From assembly GCA_022071955.1 (NCBI GenBank), contig JAJVIM010000013.1, forward strand, positions 62,001-126,000: DNA of 64,000 nt, in the 5' to 3' direction. This stretch comes from Anaerolineae bacterium (GTDB lineage Bacteria > Chloroflexota > Anaerolineae > 4572-78 > J111). The position numbers and the translations under genes were made by a program. The notes under the pieces are model-generated. The model had not been told where the DNA came from, did not search any database, and saw only the letters and a program-made list of their open reading frames with translations. Each line of letters begins with the position of its first letter. The first letter of the stretch is position 1. This document shows, piece by piece, positions 51,869-60,504 of this stretch.

Positions 51869-52705
51869 TCAGCTTTGCCCGCGAGTCGCCTCGCGGAAAA
51901 GGCCCATCAGTAAACGGGTGTTGGGGCCGGGCCGGCCCCGGCCCACCGGCCGATCATCAATCTGGCGCAGCGGCATCACTTCTTTGTTGCTGGCGGTGAT
52001 GAACGCCTCGTCTACCCCGGCCAGTTCATCCCGCAGAATGGGCCGCTCGATCACCTCAAACCGGTGCTGCGCCAGTTCCAGCACCACCCGGCGGGTGACG
52101 CCGGGCAAAATGCCCTCAATGGGCGTAACCAACTGCTGCCCGTTGAATACAAACAGGTTGGTGGTGGTGCCTTCCAGCACGTGCCCCTGTTCGGAAACGT
52201 ACAGCGCTTCGACCGCCCCGGCCGCGGCCGCTTTTTTTTGCGCCAGCAGCGCGCCCAAATAATTGATGGTTTTGGCGGCGGGGATGTATCGGCTGGCCGG
52301 CACCGTGATGGCTGTGGCCCCCTGCGTGTAGTAGTTGTCTGAGTACACCCGCAGCGGCGACACCAGCACCAGCAGCCCTGGCCCTTCATCGGCGCTGATT
52401 GAATTACTGGACGCCCCGCCGGTGACCACAATCCGAATCCCGGCCTCCGGCAGTTGGTTGCGGGCCAGCGTTTGGCGCACAATCTGCTCAATTTCCGCCG
52501 CCGAAGCAGGCAGTTCCAGTTCGATGAGGCTGGCCGAGTGCGCCAGCCGCTGCACGTGTTCGGCCAGCCGGAACGGGCGGCCATTGTAGGTGCGCAAAAA
52601 ATCAAACACGCCGTAACCGCGCAAAATCGACAAATCCTGTACCGGCAGCGTGGCTTCACTCAGCGGCAAAAATTGGCCATTCACATAACAAATCGGGTCG
52701 GTCAT
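51869..52705 (-). CDS. Class IV (branched-chain/D-amino acid type) aminotransferase
   Basis: A 278-residue fold type IV PLP enzyme: ICYVNGQFLPLSEATLPVQDLSILRGYGVFDFLRTYNG, the lysine segment AAKTINYLGALLAQKKA and VLEGTTTNLFVF. Members include branched-chain aminotransferase, D-amino-acid transaminase and aminodeoxychorismate lyase, which cannot be separated here. A branched-chain role fits the adjacent liv operon. The start at 52705 follows AAAGGAT; the frame continues to 52783 with no other support. Confidence 0.88.
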   Translation of the reverse strand: MTDPICYVNGQFLPLSEATLPVQDLSILRGYGVFDFLRTYNGRPFRLAEHVQRLAHSASLIELELPASAAEIEQIVRQTLARNQLPEAGIRIVVTGGASSNSISADEGPGLLVLVSPLRVYSDNYYTQGATAITVPASRYIPAAKTINYLGALLAQKKAAAAGAVEALYVSEQGHVLEGTTTNLFVFNGQQLVTPIEGILPGVTRRVVLELAQHRFEVIERPILRDELAGVDEAFITASNKEVMPLRQIDDRPVGRGRPGPNTRLLMGLFREATRGQS

Positions 52706-52856
52706 TACGGTTAATCCTTTATTTTCCAAATCTCGGCGCGTCTTTTGGGTGCGGCCGGGGTTATAACTACCGGCGAGCCGCACCCATCGCGTTGAGAATT
52801 AACTCCGATTGTACCGAAATTTTGCTGGGGCACAAAGCGACCGGCGTCCAACTTCG

Positions 52857-52885
52857 TTGACGCTGCCTGCTGTTCGTGCTAAAAT
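52857..52885 (+). promoter_or_regulatory. Promoter of the Rossmann reductase gene
   Basis: TTGACG, 17 bp, TAAAAT, with GAGGT shortly before the ATG at 52929. Confidence 0.68.
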
Positions 52886-52928
52886 CAGTCGGCTTTTTAA
52901 AAAATAAATCAGAAAAGATGAGGTAACT

Positions 52929-54071
52929 ATGACAACCGTAATCAGCCCATTTGCCAAGCCCGATCCCGCCCTGCCGGTAGTAGAAGGCGTACCGCAAATT
53001 ACCCGCCCCACCCCGGAAGAAATTGAGTCTTTTCCCGCCGAAGCCAAAACCCTGCTGACCAGCACCGCGGCCGCGCAGCAGGAGTTTTTGGCCGGCGGAC
53101 AGTTCAACCTGGATTGGCTGGCCGGCCGGCACGTGCTACTGGCGGGCGCAACCGGCCCGGGGTTGGGCGGCGCGCTGGCCGCGGCGGTACTCAACCACGG
53201 CCAGGCAGCCAGCGTCACTATTTTGGGCCGCGATCTGAAAAAATCGTTAAACTTTGAAACCGGCACGCTGATGGAAGAACTGGCCCAGGCCAACGGCTTT
53301 GGCCAGCGTTTTCACTGGCTCAACGGCGGCATGGCGCTCGAAGGCCGGGCGCTGGAAGAGATTTTGACCGCTCTGCGGGAAGCCGGCGCTGAGCGGGTGG
53401 TCTATTTTAACACCGTCGCTGCGGCGTTATCCGGCCTGCTGCCGGGCATGCCGCCGGTTTTTGTGAAAGATGTCGATGCCGGCGGCAACCTGTTCCAGTG
53501 GCAACTGCCGGCGCTCAACGAGAAGCAAATCGATGTGACCAAAACGGTGATGGGCGAAATGGCCGTGGCCTTCCCCGGCGTGCTGCAAGCCAACGGCATC
53601 GAGGTTGAGGCCGAGGTGTACGCCGACTGGCGCGGCAGCCTGGACAAAGCCGGCCGCGATCCCAACCTGGCCGAGTACGGCCGCCAGGGCGCCTACTCCA
53701 CCAGCCTGTTTTTGCCCAAAGATATTTTGCAGGCGCACACCCGCCAGGCTTACGACCGCAGCGATCATCCGGTGCTGGATATTTTTTACCCGATGATGCG
53801 CACCCGCGCCCTGCCGCTGATTCCCGGCGGGCTGACCATGGCCAACGTGAGCGACAGGCTGATGGAAAAAGAGGGCATCCGCCGGCGCGATGTGCCGGAA
53901 CTGGCCCTGGCCGCGCTCGATGTGGTGGGCCGGGCGATTACCGCCGGTTACGACAACCCCTTCCCCCGATTGGACAGCCACGACGCCCATTTGGACGAAT
54001 GGTTCTACGAAGTTGTGCAACGCCTCACCAATAACGAAGACAGCGACTTTTACTTTAAACGCTGGATGTAA
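52929..54071 (+). CDS. NAD(P)-binding reductase, perhaps remote FabV/TER relative
   Basis: A 380-residue soluble protein. Residues 64-170 form a Rossmann fold (GRHVLLAGATGPGLGGALAAAVLNHGQAASVTILGRD). The segment RVVYFNTVAAALSG and the later TKTVMGE call to mind trans-2-enoyl-CoA reductases (FabV/TER), but the Y-x8-K pair typical of those is not evident, and the C-terminal half (ALPLIPGGLTMANVSDRLMEKEGIRR) is unfamiliar. Identity remains open. It stands alone, with its own promoter. Confidence 0.6.
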   Translation: MTTVISPFAKPDPALPVVEGVPQITRPTPEEIESFPAEAKTLLTSTAAAQQEFLAGGQFNLDWLAGRHVLLAGATGPGLGGALAAAVLNHGQAASVTILGRDLKKSLNFETGTLMEELAQANGFGQRFHWLNGGMALEGRALEEILTALREAGAERVVYFNTVAAALSGLLPGMPPVFVKDVDAGGNLFQWQLPALNEKQIDVTKTVMGEMAVAFPGVLQANGIEVEAEVYADWRGSLDKAGRDPNLAEYGRQGAYSTSLFLPKDILQAHTRQAYDRSDHPVLDIFYPMMRTRALPLIPGGLTMANVSDRLMEKEGIRRRDVPELALAALDVVGRAITAGYDNPFPRLDSHDAHLDEWFYEVVQRLTNNEDSDFYFKRWM

Positions 54072-54075
54072 AACG

Positions 54076-54156
54076 AATCAGCGAGTCAATGAGTCAGCGA
54101 AAGGCGCACCTGGTTAATAACCGGCGCACATTCGCTGACTCGCCGACTCGTTGATT
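54076..54156. repeat. 25-bp imperfect inverted repeat built on CGAGTCA/GAGTCAG
   Basis: The arms (54076-54100 and 54132-54156) differ at four positions and flank a 31-nt centre. It starts 4 bp after the reductase stop and may serve as a 3' hairpin. Confidence 0.8.
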
Positions 54157-54185
54157 CATTGGTTCACCTCCCCCCCAAATTCCCA

Positions 54186-54214
54186 TTGCGCCGTATTCTG
54201 TCCCCTTTTATAAT
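54186..54214 (+). promoter_or_regulatory. Promoter of the NYN-kinase operon (likely leaderless)
   Basis: TTGCGC, 17 bp, TATAAT. The -10 box ends 5 bp before the ATG at 54220, so transcription would start at or within the start codon. No ribosome site is present. Confidence 0.6.
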
Positions 54215-54219
54215 AAACT

Positions 54220-54699
54220 ATGCACTGGCTGATCGACGGGCACAATCTTATTGGGCATATGCCAAATTTGCGGCTGGATGACCCCAACGACGAGGAAAAG
54301 TTGTTGGCCCATCTGGTTCGCTACAAAGCCCGAACCGGCCAGCGTTTGACGGTGATTTTTGATTCCGGCGCGGGCTACCGGCCCGGCAGCAGCAAAAAAC
54401 AGGGCGGCGTTACCGTTCAATTTGCGCCCGCCGGCCAAACCGCCGATCAGCTCATTGCCCGGCGGGTGCGGCGAGCTAAAAACCCGCAGGCGCTGATGGT
54501 GGTTAGTTCTGACCGGGCCGTGCAAACCGCCGCCCGGCTGGCCGGGGTACGCAGCCTGCCCGCCGCCGAATTTGCCCGCCAACTGCTGAGCGGCGGCGGC
54601 AACACCGGCGCGGCCGACCCCGGCGCGCAGGCCAACGTGCAGTTATCGGCTGATGAAGTTGATGAGTGGCTGGATATATTTGGGGATGACCAATTCTGA
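54220..54699 (+). CDS. NYN-domain (YacP-like) predicted ribonuclease
   Basis: A 159-residue PIN-like NYN nuclease: MHWLIDGHNLIG (metal Asp), VIFDSGAGYR, AGQTADQLIARRVRRA and VVSSDRAVQTAAR are the acidic positions of the family. YacP proteins process RNA, in some cases with ribosome-associated factors. The mRNA is probably leaderless. The 3' end overlaps the next gene (histidine kinase) by 14 bp, so the two are coupled, an unusual pairing. Confidence 0.87.
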   Translation: MHWLIDGHNLIGHMPNLRLDDPNDEEKLLAHLVRYKARTGQRLTVIFDSGAGYRPGSSKKQGGVTVQFAPAGQTADQLIARRVRRAKNPQALMVVSSDRAVQTAARLAGVRSLPAAEFARQLLSGGGNTGAADPGAQANVQLSADEVDEWLDIFGDDQF

Positions 54700-55519
54700 C
54701 GCACCACAAAATACCGATATTCTGACCGCCGAACTGGCCCACGTTCGGGCCGAACTGGTGCAGGTGAAACGAGAGCTGGCCCAGGCCAAACGCGCCCGCA
54801 CCGATTTTATCGCCACGGTCAGCCACGAACTGCGCACGCCGCTGAATTCGATTTTGGGGTTTGCCAAGTTGCTGCTCAAACAGCAGGTGGGGCCGCTCAA
54901 CGAAACCCAGCAAACCGACCTGTCGTTTATTTACGACAGCGCCCAGCACCTGCTGAGTCTGGTCAACGATATTCTGGATTTGTCCAAAATTGAGGCCGGC
55001 GTCATTAGCCTGGACAAAACGTGGGTGAGCGTGGAAGAGATTGTGGTGGGGGTGATCGCCTCCACCTACATTTTGGTCGATGGCAAAACCATCGAGCTGA
55101 AAGATGTGATTGAGCCGGGGCTGCCCCGGCTGTACGCCGACCGCGACCGTATCCGGCAGGTGGTTATCAACCTGCTCTCAAACGCGGCCAAATTCACCAA
55201 TCGCGGCGAAATTGTGCTGAGCGTTACCCGCATCGAACGCCGGGGCAAGGATTCGGTCTGTTTTGCCGTAAAAGATACAGGCATTGGCATTAAAAAAGAG
55301 GACATTAACAAAGTATTTGAGCCCTTCCGCCAGATTGACAGCTCGGATGGCCGCCGCGCCGAAGGCACCGGGCTGGGGCTGGCCATCAGCCAGCGGCTTG
55401 TCCAGCTCCACGGCGGCGAGGTTTGGGTTAACAGCCAGGTGGGCCGGGGTAGCACATTTTTCTTTTCGCTGCCGGTTGAACCCGCCCCGGCGGCCCCAAC
55501 CGAATACAGGTTAAGTTAA
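54686..55519 (+). CDS. Soluble histidine kinase without sensor domain
   Basis: A 277-residue kinase. A short coiled-coil (15-40) leads to the HisKA helix with His47 (TVSHELRTPLNSILGF), and the ATPase has the N-box (QVVINLLSNAAKF), G1 (KDTGIGI) and G2 (EGTGLGLAI). There is no membrane helix. It is followed after one base by a response-regulator kinase, and starts inside the NYN gene. The start at 54686 is chosen over 54653 as the frame before it overlaps the NYN gene deeply. Phosphotransfer to the REC domain of the neighbour is likely. Confidence 0.9.
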   Translation: MTNSDAPQNTDILTAELAHVRAELVQVKRELAQAKRARTDFIATVSHELRTPLNSILGFAKLLLKQQVGPLNETQQTDLSFIYDSAQHLLSLVNDILDLSKIEAGVISLDKTWVSVEEIVVGVIASTYILVDGKTIELKDVIEPGLPRLYADRDRIRQVVINLLSNAAKFTNRGEIVLSVTRIERRGKDSVCFAVKDTGIGIKKEDINKVFEPFRQIDSSDGRRAEGTGLGLAISQRLVQLHGGEVWVNSQVGRGSTFFFSLPVEPAPAAPTEYRLS

Positions 55520-55520
55520 C

Positions 55521-56768
55521 ATGGCCAAAATTTTGTACGTTGAAGATAATCCGGCCAACCGGCTGCTGGTGCGGCAGGTGCTGGAACCGGCGGGACACAC
55601 CCTGCTGGAAGCCAGCGACGGGCCAAGCGGTATTCGGCTGGCGCAGGACGGGCAGCCCGATTTAATTTTGATGGACATTAACATCCCCGGTCTGAACGGC
55701 TACGAAACCACCACCCGCATCAAAAGTTTGCCCGGCCTGGCCGAAGTGCCGATTATCGCTTTAACGGCCAAAGTGATGGCCGGCGACCGGGAACGGGCGC
55801 TGACCGCCGGCTGCGACGGCTACATTGCCAAGCCCATCGACGTGGACCGGCTGCCCCGCCAGATTAACGAGTTTTTGAGCGGGCGGCGCGAAAAAGTTAC
55901 CCGCGAAGAAGAAAACATTTACCTGCGGGAATACAACGAGCGGCTGGTGAGCCATCTGGAACAAAAAGTCAAAGAGTTGTCCTCGGCCAACCAGGATTTA
56001 ACCCGCACCGACCGCATGAAATCCAGATTCATCGATATGGCCGCCCACGAGCTGCGCACTCCGCTCACCACCGTGCGCGGCTATCTGGGAATTTTAACCG
56101 CTCCCGGCAACACGTTTTTGGCCAACGCCGACGACGCCACGCTGGAACTGATCGACGGCATTGTCACCGGGGTAGACCGGCTGCGCGGCATTGTGCAGGA
56201 TATGCTCGATGTGACCCGGATTGAGGCCGGCACCCTGCAACTGCGCCAATCGCCCATCAATCTGGCCCAGGTATACCAAAAAATAGGGCGGGAATTTGCG
56301 CCGGTGGTCCACAAACGGCAGCAAATGTTAACCATTGGCGATGCCAGCCACGTGCCCACCATTTGGGCCGATGGCGAGCGGGTCATCCAGATTTTGCGCA
56401 ATTTAGTGAGCAACGCCATCAAATACACCCCCGATGGCGGCCGCATTGAGATTTCTACGGAAATGATGGGCACCCCCCCGCAACCGTATTTAAAAATCAC
56501 CGTCGCCGATAGCGGCGTGGGCATTCCGCCGGAGCAGCTCGAAAAGATTTTTGAAAATTTCCACGAAGTGCGGGCCATCGAACACCACAGCACCAGCAAA
56601 ACCGATTTTATGGGCAGCGGCGCGGGGCTGGGGCTGGCCATTGCCCGGGGGGTAGCCGAAGCGCACGGCGGGTCGCTGTGGGCGGAAAGCCCCGGCTACG
56701 ATCCGGCAACGTTCCCCGGCAGCAAATTTTATCTGATCCTGCCCTTTGGCCAGCCGCCCAAAGATTAA
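55521..56768 (+). CDS. Response regulator-histidine kinase hybrid
   Basis: A 415-residue protein in the order REC-coiled-coil-HisKA-HATPase. The receiver has Asp52 (LILMDINIPG), Lys104 (YIAKPID) and acidic residues at 8-9. A helix (125-165) joins it to His176 (MAAHELRTPLTTVRGYLG). The ATPase boxes are intact (LRNLVSNAIKYTPDGG, VADSGVGIP, GSGAGLGLAIA). The kinase is therefore probably controlled by phosphorylation of its own receiver, likely by the preceding kinase. Confidence 0.93.
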   Translation: MAKILYVEDNPANRLLVRQVLEPAGHTLLEASDGPSGIRLAQDGQPDLILMDINIPGLNGYETTTRIKSLPGLAEVPIIALTAKVMAGDRERALTAGCDGYIAKPIDVDRLPRQINEFLSGRREKVTREEENIYLREYNERLVSHLEQKVKELSSANQDLTRTDRMKSRFIDMAAHELRTPLTTVRGYLGILTAPGNTFLANADDATLELIDGIVTGVDRLRGIVQDMLDVTRIEAGTLQLRQSPINLAQVYQKIGREFAPVVHKRQQMLTIGDASHVPTIWADGERVIQILRNLVSNAIKYTPDGGRIEISTEMMGTPPQPYLKITVADSGVGIPPEQLEKIFENFHEVRAIEHHSTSKTDFMGSGAGLGLAIARGVAEAHGGSLWAESPGYDPATFPGSKFYLILPFGQPPKD

Positions 56769-56778
56769 TCCAGCCAAG

Positions 56779-56807
56779 TTGACAACTTATCCGCACGCTT
56801 CTATCAT
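56779..56807 (+). promoter_or_regulatory. Promoter of the Thr/Pro-rich protein
   Basis: TTGACA, 17 bp, TATCAT, about 50 bp before the ATG at 56856. Confidence 0.6.
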
Positions 56808-56855
56808 AATCGGGCCGGAGGTTGCACCGGCAAGTTCACCCGGGCAGCGTACAAC

Positions 56856-57527
56856 ATGGAATGGTTTAAACAACAACCCAAACATCGCCGCACCATTTAC
56901 GGACTTCTGCTGGGCATCATTTTGCTGACCATCCCCTGCTACTGCCTGGGCTTTGTGGCGCTGGCGACCGCGCCCAAAGTGAGTGTTGAAGTGATCCCCG
57001 GTGAACCGACCGCCACCGTTCCGGTTTGGATTAGCCCTTCGGCCACGGCCACCAGCGCGCCAACCGATACGCCGCTGCCCGGGGTTACCCGCCCGCCCAC
57101 CAGCACGCTGGAACCCACGCCAACCCAATCGTTCCCCACCGGTGAGCCGCCCACCGCCACCGACACACCCGAACTGCCGACCAATACGCCGCTGCCGGCC
57201 ACCGCCACGCCCACCACCGCCGTTGTGCCGCCAACCGCCACGTCTACCAATACGCCGACGGTTACGCCCACCGCCACGGCTACCGGCCGCCCTACCGCCA
57301 CGGCCACCAGCCGGCCCACCGCCACGCCCACCGAAACACCAACGGCCACCAAAGTGGTTCCAAGCGACACGCCCACGGCTACGGCCACGGCGACCAAAGT
57401 TCCGCCCACCGCCACAGAAACGCCAACCGCCACGCCCACAGAAACGCCAACCGTTGTGCCCAGCGACACCCCGGTTCAGCAGCAGGAGCAGCCCAACAAC
57501 GCCGGCGATGGCACCTCAACCCCGTAG
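56856..57527 (+). CDS. Membrane-anchored Thr/Pro-rich stalk protein
   Basis: A 223-residue protein with a membrane helix (15-38: YGLLLGIILLTIPCYCLGFVALA) and then a low-complexity region of repeating PTxTPT and TATxT motifs over about 150 residues. The repeats look like a cell-surface stalk or linker and may be O-glycosylated. No globular domain is visible, so it is likely a truncated or stalk-only member of the group that includes the next two genes. Function is unknown. Confidence 0.7.
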   Translation: MEWFKQQPKHRRTIYGLLLGIILLTIPCYCLGFVALATAPKVSVEVIPGEPTATVPVWISPSATATSAPTDTPLPGVTRPPTSTLEPTPTQSFPTGEPPTATDTPELPTNTPLPATATPTTAVVPPTATSTNTPTVTPTATATGRPTATATSRPTATPTETPTATKVVPSDTPTATATATKVPPTATETPTATPTETPTVVPSDTPVQQQEQPNNAGDGTSTP

Positions 57528-57602
57528 TCGGCTTGTGATTGACTCCACAACCCAACATAAGTATACTACGGCAAATTCGCCAGCGGGGAGATACGTAGAC
57601 TT

Positions 57603-58529
57603 ATGTCATGGTCGCGGATGGCCGTTTTGCTCTTTGTGATCTCAATTTTAACAGCCGCCTGCCAGCCCTCGCCGCCGGCGCCGCTGCCCACCTACACCCC
57701 CAATCCCACCTACACCCCGTACCCCACCTATACGCCGCCGCCCTCGCCGCAGCAGAGCCGGCTGCCCTCCGCCCAAATTGACGATTTGGTTTGGCCCGCC
57801 GGCCCCCGCGATGACGTTATCCCGGTTGAAGACGCCGCCGCGTTTTTAAATGAAACCGTCACCGTTGAAGGCACCGTCAGCCGCACCCACAATTCCGGCA
57901 GCGCCGTATTTTTAAACTTCGATGGCAGCGGCCGGCAGCTTTTCACGGCCGTTATCTTCCCCGACGACTGGCCCAAGTTTGCCGCGCCGCCCGAAACACT
58001 TTTTGCCGGCAAACTGGTGCGGATTGACGGCGCAATTACCGAATACAACGGCACACCGGAAATCATCATCAAAAGCCCGGCCCAGATCGAAGTCGCTCTG
58101 ACGCTCGGCCAGCCAATCCCGGTGGCCGCCTGCAACTGCCCGCCCGCCCCCACTGCCCCGCCCGCCGAGCCCACGCCGGGGCTGCCCGCCACAACCGTAA
58201 CTCAGGCCGACAGTCCGCCCCCGGTTGAGCCGACATCCGGGGCACTTACCTGGCAAAACGCCGCCGATTTTAACGGACAGGTAGTCACTATTGCGGGAGA
58301 GGTCATTAGTACATATAATTCAGGCAAAGTTGTCTTTTTGAACTTTGATGAAGCTTATCAGGATACATTCAAAGTGGTCATCTTTCCCGATGCCTGGCCG
58401 CTTTTCCCGGAACCACCGGAAGCGTACTTTCACCACAAAAAGATAAAAGTGACCGGTCAGGTGAAACTGTACCAAAACGCGCCAGAAATTGTTGTTGACC
58501 AACCAGACCAGATTGTGATTGTGGAGTAA
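57603..58529 (+). CDS. Lipoprotein with two OB-fold-like domains
   Basis: A 308-residue lipoprotein with lipobox LTAAC (Cys20) and a YTPxPTYTP linker. Two homologous domains (about 76-160 and 220-308) share VTVEGTVSRTHNSGSAVFLNFD / VVTIAGEVISTYNSGKVVFLNFD, followed by VIFPDDWPKF / VIFPDAWPLF and GTPEIIIKSPAQI / NAPEIVVDQPDQI. They resemble single-stranded-nucleic-acid-type OB folds, separated by a Pro/Thr linker. It lies 4 kb upstream of the recombinase and next to comEC, so extracellular DNA binding is imaginable, but untested. Confidence 0.75.
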   Translation: MSWSRMAVLLFVISILTAACQPSPPAPLPTYTPNPTYTPYPTYTPPPSPQQSRLPSAQIDDLVWPAGPRDDVIPVEDAAAFLNETVTVEGTVSRTHNSGSAVFLNFDGSGRQLFTAVIFPDDWPKFAAPPETLFAGKLVRIDGAITEYNGTPEIIIKSPAQIEVALTLGQPIPVAACNCPPAPTAPPAEPTPGLPATTVTQADSPPPVEPTSGALTWQNAADFNGQVVTIAGEVISTYNSGKVVFLNFDEAYQDTFKVVIFPDAWPLFPEPPEAYFHHKKIKVTGQVKLYQNAPEIVVDQPDQIVIVE

Positions 58530-58537
58530 ATTAGCGG

Positions 58538-59470
58538 ATGGCATCACTGCCAACGATATTGTTACTGTTAGCGGCCCTCAGCGCCGGAGCCACGGTTATT
58601 GCGGCGATCATCGCCTTTCGCTCTCAGCGCGAGGCCAGCAGCGCCATTTTTCCCATTGTCAGAGAAGAAGAACGCAACCGGGCCCAGCGGGCACGAATTT
58701 CTATTTTTGTGTGGATTGCCGTAACGGCCCTGTTCATTGGCGGTTGGCTGGGCACGCTCCGCCTGTCTGGCTCCGCCGAATCTGCCGCCGGCCCCGCCGA
58801 AGCGTCGCCCACCGCGGCCGCGGTCATCGAGGCCCAACCAACCCCGGCACCGGCCAGCACCGCCACGCCCGTCATCGAACCCACAGCGACCGCCGCGCCG
58901 CTGCAAAATCAGGAGCCGACCAGCGCCCCTCCCACCGACACCCCGCCGCCGGCCGCAACTGATACGCCGGTGCCGTCGGCCACGGCTACCGCAACTCCGC
59001 CGCCGACGGCGACCGCCACCAACACCAACACGCCGCTGCCGCCCAGCGCTACCCCGCTCCCCAGCGCCACGCCAACCGCCACGCCCACATCTACCCCAAC
59101 CCGCGTGCCCCTGCCCGGCGAAAGAGTTCCCGCGCCGGCCGGCGTGCGGGTAGGCCCAATTCAGTTTTCCGCCGAACTCGACAGCGAACAGAGTCCGGTT
59201 AACCCCGCCACCACCTTTACCGATGGCCTGGCTCAGGTTTACGGTGTTTTCTCTTTTAAAGGGTTGGAAGAGGGGTTACCGTTTAAAATCATCTGGTATA
59301 AAAATGGCGCGGAAATCGCCCGCGACGAAGGCCAATGGGAGTGGGGCCGGCAAGGGCAATCATTTGTGTTTTTAAGCCCCAAAGGCCCGGGCCTTTACAA
59401 ATTGGAGCTGTGGGTTAACGATACGGTTGTCGCCACCAAACTGTTTGAAATTACCCCTCGGCCCAAATAA
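58538..59470 (+). CDS. Two-helix membrane protein with Thr/Pro stalk and C-terminal beta domain
   Basis: A 310-residue protein with two transmembrane helices (5-27, 53-73), a Thr/Pro/Ala stalk (about 80-200) and a compact C-terminal domain (about 205-310: VRVGPIQFSAELDSEQSPVNPATTFTDGL ... KIIWYKNGAEIARDEGQW ... YKLELWVNDTVVATKLFEI) that looks like an immunoglobulin-like beta-sandwich. It follows the OB-fold lipoprotein by 8 bp. The ligand is unknown. Confidence 0.72.
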   Translation: MASLPTILLLLAALSAGATVIAAIIAFRSQREASSAIFPIVREEERNRAQRARISIFVWIAVTALFIGGWLGTLRLSGSAESAAGPAEASPTAAAVIEAQPTPAPASTATPVIEPTATAAPLQNQEPTSAPPTDTPPPAATDTPVPSATATATPPPTATATNTNTPLPPSATPLPSATPTATPTSTPTRVPLPGERVPAPAGVRVGPIQFSAELDSEQSPVNPATTFTDGLAQVYGVFSFKGLEEGLPFKIIWYKNGAEIARDEGQWEWGRQGQSFVFLSPKGPGLYKLELWVNDTVVATKLFEITPRPK

Positions 59471-59517
59471 CAACGCATTCAGCGTCTAAACAAAAATCTC
59501 ACATCGGTAACATACCT

Positions 59518-60504
59518 GTGCCACTGTTATCAAAAATTGCAGTGGCGTGGCTGGCCGGCATCATGCTGGCTCGCTGGTTGGCCGTGCCGTGGCTGGCTTT
59601 GGTGCCGCCGGCGCTGCTGCTGGCCGCGCTGCTGCTGCTCTACCGGGATACTCCTCGCCTCAAATTGGCCGCAATTTTGGGACTGGCGCTGCTGGCCGGC
59701 GCGTTTCGTTTTGGCCTGGCCCAACCCACGTTTGATAAAAACCACATCGCCTTTTACAATGATGGCCCCGCGCCGGTAAAAATTACCGGCACAGTTGCCG
59801 ACGAGCCGGACGTGCGCGACAGCTACATCAACCTGCGGCTGCGCATCGAATCGATCCAGCAGGGCGATACCGCCCAACCGGTTAGCGGGCTGGTACTGAT
59901 CCGCGCGCCGCGCTACCCGGCCCGCTTTTACGGCGACCGCCTGTCGGTGACGGGCCGGCTGGAAACACCGCCCGTTTTTGACACCTTCAACTACAAAGAT
60001 TATCTGGCCCGGTTTGGCCTGTATTCGGTAATCCGCCGGCCGCGGATAAAAGTGCTGGAATCGGGGCAGGGTAACCCGTTTTGGGCGGCCATGTATGCCT
60101 TCAAAACCCGCGCCTCGGAAAGCATCAACCGCAGCCTGGCCGAACCCTACGCCTCGTTGCTCAACGGAATTTTGCTCGGTATTGAAACGGGTATCCCCCG
60201 CGCCCTGTACGAATCTTTCAATTTGACCGGCACCTCCCACGTAATCGTCATTTCCGGCAGCAACATTTCGGTGATTGCCGCGATTTTGCTGCTGCTGGGC
60301 CAGCACATCTTTGGCAAACAATACGCGCCGCCGCTGGCCATCATCGGCATTGGGCTGTACACCTTTTTGGTTGGCGCTGATGCGGCCGTCAGCCGCGCGG
60401 CGGTGATGGGCCTGGTTTTTATATTGGCAATCTGGGTGGACATTCTTGTTCAAATAAGGCCCCCATTGATAACCATTCCCAGGAGATTGTTGCTTTTGGC
60501 ATAA
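59518..60504 (+). pseudogene. comEC: comEC/rec2, 5' part, interrupted by an integrated element
   Basis: ComEC forms the inner-membrane channel for DNA uptake. The 328-codon open frame has the N-terminal helices, an OB-like domain (about 85-185) and the competence-domain start with TGTSHVIVISGSNISVIAAIL. About residue 306 (AVSRAAVMGLVFILAIW), family similarity stops and a short unrelated tail follows, where full-length ComEC has about 750 residues. The composition also changes here. The 3' portion would lie beyond the right side of the element, outside the window. GTG start with only a weak ribosome site. Confidence 0.85.
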
